Translations under genes and position numbers: made by a program | The notes under the pieces: model-generated | Seen by the model: the letters and a program-made list of their open reading frames with translations, nothing else | The model's database searches: none | Told to the model about the DNA's origin: nothing | Shown: in pieces, positions 19,354 to 28,055 of the stretch | Numbering within the stretch: the first letter of the stretch is position 1 | Layout of the letters: each line of letters opens with the position of its first letter | NCBI GenBank assembly: GCA_965249205.1 | Contig: CBDFLL010000006.1 | Location: forward strand, 1,240,001-1,304,000 | Direction of reading: 5' to 3' | DNA length: 64,000 bases | From: JAQBVV01 sp965249205 | GTDB lineage: Bacteria > Acidobacteriota > Vicinamibacteria > Vicinamibacterales > UBA2999

Positions 19354-19665
19354 CTAGGTGAGCTGCAAGACAACTACCCGAAGATTCAGTCCCTCGGCGC
19401 TGCGATGATCGCACTCAGTGCAGACACGCCGGACACCGCGCGGATGACCGTCTCGGAACTCGGCATCACGTATCCCGTGCTTTCGGATTCATCGCGTACC
19501 TACATCCGCCAATACGACGTCCTACACCCGCAGGAAGGCATCGCCAGACCCTCGATGTTCGTCGTCGATCGTGAGGGTGTGATTCGGTGGCGGTTCGTCG
19601 GGATGAGCGCTTCGGAACGGCCAACCATCGAGACCGTGCTGGAGGAGCTGCGGAAGGTTCAGTGA
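19354..19665 (+). pseudogene. AhpC/TSA-type peroxiredoxin, 5'-truncated by IS5
   Basis: About 103 residues of the C-terminal part of a thioredoxin-fold peroxiredoxin: LGELQDNYPKIQSLGAAMIA, LSADTPDTARMTVSELGITY, PVLSDSSRTYIRQYDV, RPSMFVVDREGVIRWRFVG. The N-terminal strand with the peroxidatic cysteine is gone, replaced by IS5 copy 2, so no peroxidase activity is expected. The frame happens to be continuous with the sulfotransferase-like frame left of the IS if the IS is removed, probably by chance since the two proteins are unrelated. Confidence 0.85.
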
Positions 19666-20058
19666 GCCTGTCGTCTAGCCGGAGGCGTCTCTGGGCCAAG
19701 AACCCAACGATCCTCATCCAACTAAGCTGGTGGTCGGTCCGGCCGGCCCGGACATCAGTAAACACTGCGCGACTAGTGGGGGGACTAATCCTGGCGTGCG
19801 GCGCTTGATGCGGAATGCGAACAATCGTCAGTTCGTCGGCACCAAGGGTCACGCATCATGTCCGTCCACGCGCGTTGGCGCTCCTGTTGCGTTTCCACAA
19901 TTTTGTTCAAAGGATGACGACCGATGAAAGTGTCGCTCGTCACCGGGGGACGGCCACCGGCGCGCATGACGCTCACCGCCAACCACGACCAACCGGACAA
20001 CCCTCGCGAGTCCCCCAACTGGCTCACTTATGGCTGTAACCGTCTTCCCCATCGCCAC
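19666..20058. other. Intergenic region, no gene recognised
   Basis: About 390 bp between the peroxiredoxin remnant and the convergent outer-membrane-type gene. Short open frames on both strands show no family resemblance and no ribosome sites. No clear terminator hairpin was found. Confidence 0.5.
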
Positions 20059-20940
20059 TCAGCGGCGCAGCGAGAAGCCGATGGCCATGGAGGCGGTCCA
20101 CTCGCCCTTCTTGGATGGATCGTCGATATAGCGAGAGGCGGTGATCGTGACGCTCGGCCTGTCGAGCGAGAGGAAGCGGCCTTCGGACTGCCTGACGACC
20201 ACGACGCCGAGACGCTGTATCTCGTTGAGCGACCCGCCCCGCACGCGCAGGCGGGAGTGCGTGACACCGGCGGTGACCCGCCCCGTGGCGAGCGGATGAT
20301 CGTACAGCAGTGCACTGCTGACCGTCGTCAGTCGGTCGCCTCTGACATCGAGCAGCGTGTCGCGGGTCGGCTCATAGAAGAACGGCCCGGAGGCGTCCGA
20401 TGACCACCATTCGACGTCGGCGCTCGCCAGGCCAATGAACCGCCCGGCCCGAAGGCGAAGGGTCGGCGTCACGTAGACGCGTACCGCGGTGCCGGATGCC
20501 GTCCCGCCCCGTTCGCGACGGCTGTCGGGGTCGAAGGCGTCACGCCGACTGTCGAAGCTGGCCAACGAGTCGAACGTGCCGAAGTAATACGCCGGCTCGG
20601 CGCCAACCCGGAGCACGAAGACCGACACCGGCGCGGCCTCCAACCAAACCCCGGCGCGCAGATGCGCGGGGGTGAACGCGGTCGATCCACCCACGCTGAC
20701 GTGCGCCTCCGACAGCAGGGGATGACGAGAACTGGAGAGCGGCCGTCGGCGCGACAGGTCGAACGACAGTTGCGCACCAGCGTTGTTGATGGAGGCGCCG
20801 AACTGCCCGCGAAGGTCCGTAACGACAGCTGGCGCCACATCTGACGCTTGTTCCTCGGCGGCGGCCGGCAGGACAGCCGCTGTCTGCAGCAGGCCAAGGG
20901 CGACAAACGTGGTAATTTCCCGGGTCGCAATCATTCGCAT
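20059..20940 (-). CDS. Secreted/outer-membrane-type protein of unknown function
   Basis: 293 residues starting MRMIATREITTFVALGLLQT, a signal peptide with probable cleavage after AAAEE-type Ala residues. The mature part is rich in alternating hydrophobic/polar strands (VRVYVTPTLRLRAGRFIGLA, VTAGVTHSRLRVRGGSL) and ends with an aromatic-poor strand MAIGFSLRR, as in small outer-membrane beta-barrels. No named family is recognised. The start is ATG 20940 with GGAGGA just upstream; a longer open frame (to 21147) would overlap the divergent regulator and is rejected. It is divergent from, and so perhaps controlled by, the CadC-like regulator. Confidence 0.65.
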   Translation of the reverse strand: MRMIATREITTFVALGLLQTAAVLPAAAEEQASDVAPAVVTDLRGQFGASINNAGAQLSFDLSRRRPLSSSRHPLLSEAHVSVGGSTAFTPAHLRAGVWLEAAPVSVFVLRVGAEPAYYFGTFDSLASFDSRRDAFDPDSRRERGGTASGTAVRVYVTPTLRLRAGRFIGLASADVEWWSSDASGPFFYEPTRDTLLDVRGDRLTTVSSALLYDHPLATGRVTAGVTHSRLRVRGGSLNEIQRLGVVVVRQSEGRFLSLDRPSVTITASRYIDDPSKKGEWTASMAIGFSLRR

Positions 20941-21048
20941 CCCTTCCTCCATCTGAGACCGAATGGTGCCTGCGAACGGTCCGGAGAGTCCTGACGAAAA
21001 CGCTGAAAAACGCTGAACGATGAACTGACCACGGCGTACAATCCGCGC
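20941..21048. promoter_or_regulatory. Divergent promoter region
   Basis: 108 bp separate the outer-membrane-type gene (minus) from the winged-helix regulator (plus), so both promoters must lie here. It holds the GGAGGA ribosome site for the minus-strand gene and a repeated ACGCTGAA(A/C) at about 21000-21017. No operator can be assigned with confidence. Confidence 0.4.
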
Positions 21049-22599
21049 GTGCCTGGGACGTCGTACACATTCGGGCCTTACCGCCTCGACACTTCGGGGT
21101 GCCGGTTGACGCGCGACGGCGAGCCGCTGGCGCTCCCTGACCGCCACACCGCCATTCTTCTGCTGCTCGTCGCGAAGGCCGGGAAAATTGTCCCAAAAGC
21201 GGCGTTACTCGATGTCGGGTGGAAGGATGTCGCGGTCGGCGACAACAGCCTGGAGCAGGCCATTTCCAGTCTCCGGCGCGCGCTCGGCCCCGCGCCTGAC
21301 GGCGAACCGTACATCGAGACTCTCGCTAGGCGCGGCTATCGTTTTCGTACGCCAGTGATTCGCGCGACCGTGCGAGCGGGAGACGCCGCGCTGGACGCGG
21401 TGCTCGCGCCGCACCGGGCGTTCATCGATGGGCTGACGGCGCTGGAAGCCTTCGAGCGCGGCGCGATCATTCGCGCACAGGACGCGTTCGAGAGCGTCCT
21501 GGTCGAGACGCCGGATTTCGGCCCGGCGCACGTAGGCCTCGCCAATGCTCACTCCCTGCGGTTCGAGTCGACGCGTGCCGAGGACGCGCCGGATCGAGAC
21601 GCGCTTGCGAAGGCCCTCCATCACGCGCGTGAGGCGTGCCGTCTGGCTCCCTCATCCGGGGAGGCCTGGGCTGCGCTGGGTACGGCGTCGTCGCAGGCCC
21701 GACTGACGTCCGAGGGCATCGCTGCCGCGCGTCGTTCCATCAGCCTCGAAGGGAGAAACTGGCGCCATCACATGCGGCTCGCGTACGTGAGCTGGGGCGA
21801 GGAACGACTGCGCGCCGCCCGGCGGGCGCTGAAGTTGCTCCCAGGCTTTGCGTTCGGCCATTGGCTGGTTGCCACCGTGCACGTCGCGCGCGGGGCGATC
21901 GAGGAGGCCGATCAGGAGCTTGAGGCTGGCGCCGTTGCTCAGGACCTGCAGCAGCGGGGATCGAGGTTCGGTACATCCGGCCTGCACTTCCTGTTGGGGC
22001 TCGTCCACCTGGCGCACGGTGAGGACGCGGCGGCCCTGCAGGAGTTCGAGCGGGAACTTTCCCTCGAAGACGCGACTCACATTTACACCCGTGAGGTGTG
22101 CGCCCACACGTGGTGCGCGCTCGGCGCCCTTCGGCTGCGGCAGGGTGATCCCGTCGCCGCGCTGGAGGCCTTTGACCGTGCGCTGGTCAACATCGCCGGC
22201 TACCCGCTGGCACTGGCGGCAGGGCTCGTCGTCCGCGGTGTCACCACCGGCTCGTTGTCGGATCGAAGTATCCGGAGTTCCTGGGGTAATGAAGCTGGGA
22301 GCGGGCGAACGCAGCAGCGGGGCCGTGTTGCGGCGGAGGGCGAGGGCGCCGCCCTGGCCGCGCGCCTCGAACATCTCCACGCGCGGGGCGGCAGCGTCGA
22401 GGCCGCGATCGTGGAAGCAACCGGCGAGGCGCTCGTAGGCCGTCACGCGGCGGCTGCCTCCTTGGTACATGCAGCCCTGCAGGACGCACCTGCAGGCAGC
22501 TCGGGCTGGATGCTGGCGGTCGATCCGTTTCTGAACGTCCCAGCGCACCCGGCCGAATGGGAGCCCGTGCTGGCGCTTCTGCGCAGCCGCGCCGCGTAG
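21049..22599 (+). CDS. CadC-like winged-helix regulator with TPR repeats
   Basis: 516 residues. The first 105 are an OmpR/PhoB-type DNA-binding domain (YTFGPYRLDTSGCRLTRDGE, NSLEQAISSLRRALG, YIETLARRGYRF). The rest is helical and repeat-rich with TPR-like units (AWAALGTASSQARLTSEGIA, HTWCALGALRLRQGDPVAAL). No receiver domain or membrane segment is obvious, so it is a one-component regulator sensing through the TPR part. Start GTG at 21049 in front of PGTSYTFGPY. Such regulators are abundant in Acidobacteriota. Its likely target is the divergent gene at 20059-20940. Confidence 0.82.
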   Translation: MPGTSYTFGPYRLDTSGCRLTRDGEPLALPDRHTAILLLLVAKAGKIVPKAALLDVGWKDVAVGDNSLEQAISSLRRALGPAPDGEPYIETLARRGYRFRTPVIRATVRAGDAALDAVLAPHRAFIDGLTALEAFERGAIIRAQDAFESVLVETPDFGPAHVGLANAHSLRFESTRAEDAPDRDALAKALHHAREACRLAPSSGEAWAALGTASSQARLTSEGIAAARRSISLEGRNWRHHMRLAYVSWGEERLRAARRALKLLPGFAFGHWLVATVHVARGAIEEADQELEAGAVAQDLQQRGSRFGTSGLHFLLGLVHLAHGEDAAALQEFERELSLEDATHIYTREVCAHTWCALGALRLRQGDPVAALEAFDRALVNIAGYPLALAAGLVVRGVTTGSLSDRSIRSSWGNEAGSGRTQQRGRVAAEGEGAALAARLEHLHARGGSVEAAIVEATGEALVGRHAAAASLVHAALQDAPAGSSGWMLAVDPFLNVPAHPAEWEPVLALLRSRAA

Positions 22600-22883
22600 A
22601 TCGATCTAGGACGCGATGGTCAGCGTGAGACCTCCCCCTTGCCCTGACGGGGCCGGCCACAGGCCGACAGGGCTGGCGCTCGCGTAACGCCCCAACCCTG
22701 ATTGGAACTAGTGACTGAGGCCGCACCCTGAGCCAACAGCCATGAGGTCGCTTTCGTGGCCTCACAACGGGTTGTAGGTGACAGTAACGGTTCCGCTAGC
22801 ATTCCCTTCATAGCTATTTCCTCTGAGCCGTCTCTCCATCTGGTGGAGAGAACCAAGAGCGCCTAGCACTTGGCTGCCGCCGT
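22600..22883. other. Intergenic region with a stem-loop
   Basis: 284 bp between convergent genes. An 8-bp perfect stem TCTCTCCA/TGGAGAGA with a 5-base loop lies at 22831-22851, just past the stop of the minus-strand gene, and could be its transcription terminator although no T-run follows. No coding sequence recognised. Confidence 0.35.
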
Positions 22884-23852
22884 TCAGAAGCCTACGTGAG
22901 CCACGATGGCTTTCCGATCTCGGCCAAGCGATGGAGCGATCGTGATCCGAGGCGTCTGAGACTGCTGCTCATAGATGGGCTGGGTTATTGAGCGGTCAAT
23001 CAAGCTACCCACCGCCGGCCCTGCGCCAATAAAGCCAGACAGTGCCACAACTACGCAAATGTCACATCCTCCAAAAATAGAGTTGCCCAACAACGTCAAA
23101 TAGGCCATTCCAAATCCCGCAGCCGTCCCAATGAAGAGGCCTTCCCAATCGGAATCCACGATGTCGATGCTTCTGACGACGTCTTCTGGAAACGCCAGTT
23201 CCTCTGTACGCCGGAAAAACCGTCGCCTCTCGATCACGAGTTGATTTGCTGAGATGGACACCACCTTCCCTTCCGTTCGACCCGCGTCGTCAGTTACCCC
23301 GATCTCTTGACCGACAGAGAGAGCTGGCTGCAATGCCTCGAAGGAACTCAGCACCGTGCCGTCCCACACAGCCGGCGTGGGAGGTCGCGTGATGGTGACG
23401 CCACGCACCTGCATCGCACCCGGTACCAGAGTCACCGTCGCACTGGCAATCACTGCATCGGCCACCAATGCTTCGATCTCATAGCCGCTCGGCTGCAGCC
23501 CAGAGAATGAGAAACCGCCCTCCACGTTGGTCATGCCCGTGCCGCTGATCTGTTCGGCACGGTTTCCGCGTATCGAAAAGACCCTCGTAAGCTGGACCGC
23601 ATGTTCCACCAGTGGTCGCCCATCCTCATCCACCACCACGCCGCTGATCTGGCCGTCGTCCTGTTGGAGCAGAGCTGATAGAGGAAACGGAGCGCCGGTG
23701 GCTCGGCCATGGAGCAGCTCGGACAGCGGACGGCCATTAAACGTGAGGGGGGGCGCTTCCTCGCCTGAAGCAGCGTGTGCGGGAAGCGGTATGCCGATGA
23801 ACGAGACAGCAACCACGAACGCGAGCGTCACGATTCGACGACCCAGACCCAT
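22884..23852 (-). CDS. Secreted protein with carboxypeptidase-regulatory-like domain
   Basis: 322 residues. The N-terminus (MGLGRRIVTLAFVVAVSFIG) is a signal peptide ending near PAHAASG. About residues 75-150 form a CarboxypepD_reg-like Ig fold (GQISGVVVDEDGRPLVEHAV, GGFSFSGLQPSGYEIEALV). A basic/hydrophobic part follows (KVVSISANQLVIERRRFFRR) and then a glycine-rich membrane-like stretch (AAGFGMAYLTLLGNSIFGG). Function unknown; surface or envelope location is inferred. ATG 23852 is chosen for its GGGAGGTG ribosome site; the open frame extends to 24086 without other support. Confidence 0.65.
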   Translation of the reverse strand: MGLGRRIVTLAFVVAVSFIGIPLPAHAASGEEAPPLTFNGRPLSELLHGRATGAPFPLSALLQQDDGQISGVVVDEDGRPLVEHAVQLTRVFSIRGNRAEQISGTGMTNVEGGFSFSGLQPSGYEIEALVADAVIASATVTLVPGAMQVRGVTITRPPTPAVWDGTVLSSFEALQPALSVGQEIGVTDDAGRTEGKVVSISANQLVIERRRFFRRTEELAFPEDVVRSIDIVDSDWEGLFIGTAAGFGMAYLTLLGNSIFGGCDICVVVALSGFIGAGPAVGSLIDRSITQPIYEQQSQTPRITIAPSLGRDRKAIVAHVGF

Positions 23853-24021
23853 GAAACACCTCCCTGCTGTGAATGACGCCATGTCTCCCTCTCTGTTCAC
23901 TACCGATCGAAAAGGGTTGGTTCCACGCGCCCCAAAATGCGTCGAGGGGTGAGCGTAGGCGACGAACCGAGGCGAAGTCCTGAAGGGACGGCTGAAAAAG
24001 TCTGAAGGACGATAAGTGAGG

Positions 24022-24120
24022 CTTCGTATCCGTCGCCCGATACACCGCCCCCATCCCGCCAACGCCGATCTGGGCAGCGATTTCATACGGGCCGAGTCGG
24101 GTGCCGGGAGTCAGGGCCAC
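24022..24120 (-). pseudogene. Remnant of a serine/threonine protein kinase N-terminus
   Basis: 33 codons read MALTPGTRLGPYEIAAQIG followed by VGGMGAVYRATDTK, the start and glycine-rich ATP loop of PknB-family kinases. The similarity stops at ATDTK, before the catalytic lysine, and the frame then runs into unrelated sequence upstream of the secreted protein gene. This is a decayed fragment left by deletion or recombination; it cannot phosphorylate anything. Confidence 0.75.
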
Positions 24121-24660
24121 TGTGACGTGGATTATTCGGGGCGGAAAGGGGGCTCTGAGCAGATAGGTCCCCGTACACGGGCTAGACAGTATGGCTGTGT
24201 GATGCGCAGCGGTCGGACGAAGAGACCTGCCTCACGTTGTTATCGTGGGTTACGCGGCGCCGATGAGGGCGCCGCCCAGAGCCACACACCAACGGAGGCA
24301 GGCCATCTGGGCGATCGCACGGGAGGTTCCCGCGCCGCCCGCGTAACCACGCGGCGATCAGATCCGTCAGGCCGGCGGCACCGCGGGCAAGGTGGAGAAC
24401 CCTCGGAAACACTATGGACATCAGCACCATCGACACGTCCGTGCTGTTTACGAATCCCGGCTCCGGCCGCCCCCAGAAGGGCCTCCTGGCGGCCACTGTT
24501 GCATCGATCGGTTGAACCCACCACTGTTTCCGGGACAGCTCTAGCAAGGGGTGGAAGCGCGATTCTTTCCAATGTTTCTGGAGGGCGAAAACGACAGGTT
24601 TTCGGAACGGCGTCCGAAGGGTCTAGTCAGGCCGTCCGTTCGCCGATGTCGGGACACGAG
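24121..24660. other. Intergenic region, no gene recognised
   Basis: About 540 bp lie between the kinase remnant and the MITE-like element. Open frames on the minus strand (24182-24572) have no ribosome sites and no recognisable motifs. The region may be the eroded body of whatever lay between the truncated kinase and the element. Confidence 0.45.
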
Positions 24661-24911
24661 CCGCTGGCGTGTCTTCGGCTGGCGGCCGTTCGGAGCCCGG
24701 CGTTTCAGCGCGTTGCCGGAAATCGATTGTAGCGATTCATCGCCGCGAGTTCGTTCTGCGCGATCCATGAGGCATGAGCTAGCTCTGTCGGTGCATGCCG
24801 CGTCGGCGGACGTTGGAAGTGGGCGCTACTCGCGGCGGGAGCGGGAGGGCTTGAGCGGAGGCCGATTTCCCGCCGGGCGGAGCCGGCCGCCGGACGAGGG
24901 CACGCCAGCGG
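24661..24911 (+). repeat. 251-bp MITE-like element, copy A
   Basis: The ends are 25-bp imperfect inverted repeats (24661-24685 against 24887-24911, 4 mismatches; outermost bases CCGCTGGCGTG). The interior aligns in inverted orientation along the full length of the element at 55561-55812: shared blocks include GGCGGCCGTTCGGAGCCCG, CGCGAGTTCG, CTGCGCGATCC, CGGTGCATGCCGCG, TACTCGCGG, CCCGCCGGG. It has no credible gene. Size, ends and two copies per 31 kb fit a miniature transposable element. Confidence 0.75.
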
Positions 24912-24992
24912 CGTACACCCCAGTCGTGTCGATCCTCAGAATGTTCAGAGCCCTTCGTCAGGCGGTCCTCGTGAAGGCGTGCGAGACGTTCC

Positions 24993-25634
24993 TCAGGGAG
25001 CGGAGGCTGCCTGGGATGGAGGGACAAGCTCCTGGACGGGGTAGTCGTCGGTGGTCCCGTCATCGCGGAATTCCTTGGCGCCGGTGTAGAAGCCTGCGGT
25101 GGTGACAGTGACCGTCACCAGATCTTCCTCGTCGTTCTCCCAGAACCAACCATGAATGCCGGCATAGGGGGAAACGTAGGAGCCGCGACCTTCGCTAGCC
25201 GTGCCGCGCTCGAAGCTGTCGGAGGCTCCTGGCGGCCCCGCGGTCGGTTCGGTGTGAAAGTCGAAGTTGACGACTCCGGTGGCACTCCATCTGTAGAGCA
25301 TCGCCGCGCCTGGCTCAAGCTCGTACTTGTACTCAACATAGCCGCCGAACGGCTCGAGCGTGAACTGTCTGGTGTCGACCCTGTAGTCGGCCGGTTGCGG
25401 GCGGACTGGCCCGGATTCGGAGGCCACGATCGGCGGGGGCTGTGCCTGCGACAGGCCGATCAGCCCAGTGGTCTCGCCTGTACCCAGCGGGTCGATCCCG
25501 TACTCGGCCGGCAGCACGAGTGTGACCAGAATCACCACAGCCACGACCAACGCGATTGCCGTCGCTTTCCCGAGCGCCCCCATTGAGGGGATCGTGCCGG
25601 GCGCGGGAGATGGCGAGTCGTGCATGTCGCTCAT
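24993..25634 (-). CDS. Membrane-anchored protein partnered with HupE-like gene
   Basis: 213 residues. One transmembrane helix near residues 23-43 (ATAIALVVAVVILVTLVLPA) anchors a periplasmic domain of beta character containing EPFGGYVEYKYELEPGAAML, YRWSATGVVNFDFHTEP, PYAGIHGWFWEN and VTVTVTTAGFYTGAKEF. The family resembles small anchor proteins found beside HupE/UreJ-type transporters, but no biochemical role is known to me. Its start overlaps the stop of the HupE-like gene by 4 bp (ATGA), so they form one transcription unit. Confidence 0.7.
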   Translation of the reverse strand: MSDMHDSPSPAPGTIPSMGALGKATAIALVVAVVILVTLVLPAEYGIDPLGTGETTGLIGLSQAQPPPIVASESGPVRPQPADYRVDTRQFTLEPFGGYVEYKYELEPGAAMLYRWSATGVVNFDFHTEPTAGPPGASDSFERGTASEGRGSYVSPYAGIHGWFWENDEEDLVTVTVTTAGFYTGAKEFRDDGTTDDYPVQELVPPSQAASAP

Positions 25635-26326
25635 TCGACGAAGTACCCCGTGAGCTGATACCCCATCAAGATGAAGCCGCCCATCATCAACGCGGTGTTT
25701 GTCGCAAAGGCGTGCGCGAGAAAACCGATGCGCGTGCGCCAGTAGGTCAGGGCGATCAGGATCGCGGTGAGCGCCAGGAACTGTCCGAATTCGACGCCGA
25801 TATTGAAGCTGATGATGTTTGCCACCAGCCCGTTCTGCGGCAGTGATAGCTCCTGCAGTTTGGTGGCGAGACCGAACCCGTGGAACAGGCCGAACACCAT
25901 CACCGCCCCGCGGGTATTGGGATGAAAGCCGAGGCGATCAAAGCCGCCCATATTCTCAAAAGCCTTGTAGACGACCGACAGCCCGATGATGGCATCAATG
26001 AGGTGCGCGTTGGCTGGTACGTTGCCGAGCACACCACCAAGCAGCGTGATGCTGTGGCCGAGGGTGAACAGGCTGACGTAGAGCAGTACATCCCGCAGGC
26101 GGTAGAGAAAGAAGATGACGCCGACCAGGAAGAGCAGATGGTCGTAGCCGGTGACCATGTGCTTGGCGCCGAGGTAGAGAAACGGTCCGATGGCCACGCC
26201 CGTGATCGTCTGTACGAAGTCCGCGTCGCGCTGCGAGACGCCATGAGCCGCGGCTGCATCCGGGAACAGTGCGGTGACGAGGATGCAGGCAGCGAGCACG
26301 ACAATCACGCGGGTCCGGTTCTTCAT
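25631..26326 (-). CDS. HupE/UreJ-family membrane protein
   Basis: 231 residues with a signal sequence ending near AAAAHG and about six later transmembrane helices. Diagnostic features are AKHMVTGYDHLLFLVGVIFF (GxxHxxxGxDH-type motif), LFTLGHSITLLGG and GLFHGFGLATKL; these histidines are thought to bind Ni or Co in HupE/UreJ permeases. No hydrogenase or urease genes are nearby, so the metal and purpose are unknown. Start ATG 26326 with GAGG six bases upstream; the longer frame to 26383 is less likely. First gene of a two-gene unit. Confidence 0.8.
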   Translation of the reverse strand: MKNRTRVIVVLAACILVTALFPDAAAAHGVSQRDADFVQTITGVAIGPFLYLGAKHMVTGYDHLLFLVGVIFFLYRLRDVLLYVSLFTLGHSITLLGGVLGNVPANAHLIDAIIGLSVVYKAFENMGGFDRLGFHPNTRGAVMVFGLFHGFGLATKLQELSLPQNGLVANIISFNIGVEFGQFLALTAILIALTYWRTRIGFLAHAFATNTALMMGGFILMGYQLTGYFVE

Positions 26327-26437
26327 GGGTGGCCTCAACTCAAATCCTATACCGGTCCGGGATCGTTCCGACCTTTCTGACACAAACTTCAGGAACTCTT
26401 CGCTTGGGAGGGAGCGGCGACGGTAGTCGGGCGCTGT

Positions 26438-27965
26438 TCAGCCGGTCGACACCGAGACCGGTTCGTCGTCTGGTTCCAGTGTCGTCATTTCTGCCTCCAG
26501 CATTCGCTCGCCGGCGGACGCGTCGACTCCCTGGGAGAAGTCAACGGGCGGAAGAAAGAACGTTGCGATGAGGGACGCCGTCGCGGCCACCGCACCGGCG
26601 ATAAACACGTTGTGAAGGGCGGCGGCGAATTGCACCCGCGCCGCCCCGGTGAGCATGGCGCCGGTTGTCGCCATTGTCTCGGTCCCGCCGGTCAACGTGA
26701 CGCCCACCAATTGGCGTGTCATCAGGGCGCCCATCGCGGCGACCCCGATGGCCGCACCGATGCTGCGCGAGAACTGACTGAGCGACGTGGCCAGGCCGAG
26801 ATGGGTTCGAGGCACTCCATGCTGGACGGCGAGTAGCAGCGACAGCATCGACAGACCCATACCCGAGCCGAGGATCAGGCCCGACGCACCCACGGCGCTG
26901 CGGGGGGAGTCGGCTCCGACGAGCACCAGTCCGACGAATCCGACGGTCATGAGCACGCTGCCGGTCACGGCGAGGGTCCGATATCCGAGCTTCACGGTGA
27001 GGCGCGCGGCAGCCACGGACGTGAACACCCATCCGAGAAACAGCGGTGTGAGCATCTGGCCAGCCTCGGTGGCCGTCGCGCCCATCACAACTCTGCGCAA
27101 ACAGCGGGATGAACGCGATGCCGCCAAACAACGCCATGCCCGAAAGAAAGACCACGATGAAGGAGCGGGCGATCAGCGGACTTTTGAGCAGGTCGAGCGG
27201 AAGAATCGGATCCGACGCGCGCTGCTCGACGATCACAAAGCCGATCAGCAGCGCTATGGCTGAGGCCGAAACCGCCCATGCAGGTCCGCCGCCGTCGGCA
27301 CCCACCGCGATGAGCAAGGCGCTGATACCACCGAAAAGGAGCGCAGCGCCAAGCCAGTCAACCCGGACAGCCGTGGCTCGCCGAGCTGCCGGGTACGCCA
27401 GCAGGATGACGAGCCCCCCGAGGAGCCCGAGCGGGAGATTGAGATAGAAGACCCACCGCCAGGACAGCGCATCGGTGATGTATCCGCCGGCGAGTGGTCC
27501 CGCGATGGACGCCACACCCCAGACGCCGCTGAAGAACGCTTGCGTGCGTGCGCGTTCGGCGAGCGAGTACAGCTCGCCGACGATGGTCATGCTCAGAGGC
27601 ACGACGGCCCCCGCTCCGAGACCCTGTATGGCACGCGCGGCAATAAGCATGGTCATCGACGTGGCGGCGCCTGACAGTGCCGAACCCACCAGAAAGACGG
27701 CGATACCGCCGAGATACATGCGCCGGCGTCCGTACAGGTCGGAGAGTCGTCCCCAGATCGGCACCGAGGCGGTGGACGTGAGGAGGTACGCGGAGAATAC
27801 CCAGCTGTAGTGGGCGAGGCCGCCGAGCGTCGCGATGACGGTCGGCATAGCCGTGCCGACGACTGTGGCTTCCATCGCCGCGAGGCCCATCCCGAGCAAC
27901 AGACCGCCCGTGATGGCACGGCGTCGGTTCAGGCTCACAGGGCGTGCGACATCGTGTGCACCCAT
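26438..27965 (-). pseudogene. DHA2-type MFS drug-efflux transporter, frameshifted
   Basis: EmrB/QacA-like major facilitator. The N-terminal part has GLLLGMGLAAMEATVVGTAM, motif A as GRLSDLYGRRRMYLG and motif C as GPLAGGYI. The first frame goes astray after FIPLFAQS near 27088; the next frame resumes at VVMGATATEAGQMLTPLFLG and runs to 26438 through the remaining helices. One extra base in CAGAGTTGTGATG (minus strand) explains it. When corrected it would have about 14 helices and export hydrophobic compounds with protons. As written, translation stops early or reads out-of-frame. Confidence 0.83.
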
Positions 27966-28055
27966 CAGATCAGCGTACCATGCGGCCAGTCGTCCGCCGT
28001 TCCGGGCGGCAGATGTGAGGTGGGTCTGCGGCGGGCGCGGTGGGCCGGCTCGCGG

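Noticed and set aside
18055..19665. In-frame join of the sulfotransferase-like and peroxiredoxin pieces if IS5 is removed
   Set aside because: The domains are unrelated and a one-in-three chance explains the frame; a deletion junction is more likely than a native fusion.
20941..21147. Extension of the outer-membrane-type gene to 21147
   Set aside because: It would overlap the divergent regulator's start and lacks a signal peptide; ATG 20940 has both ribosome site and signal sequence.
24541..24768. Possible peptide RTRGDESLQSISG conserved in both MITE-like copies
   Set aside because: No ribosome site in either copy and different contexts; conservation is explained by repeat homology.
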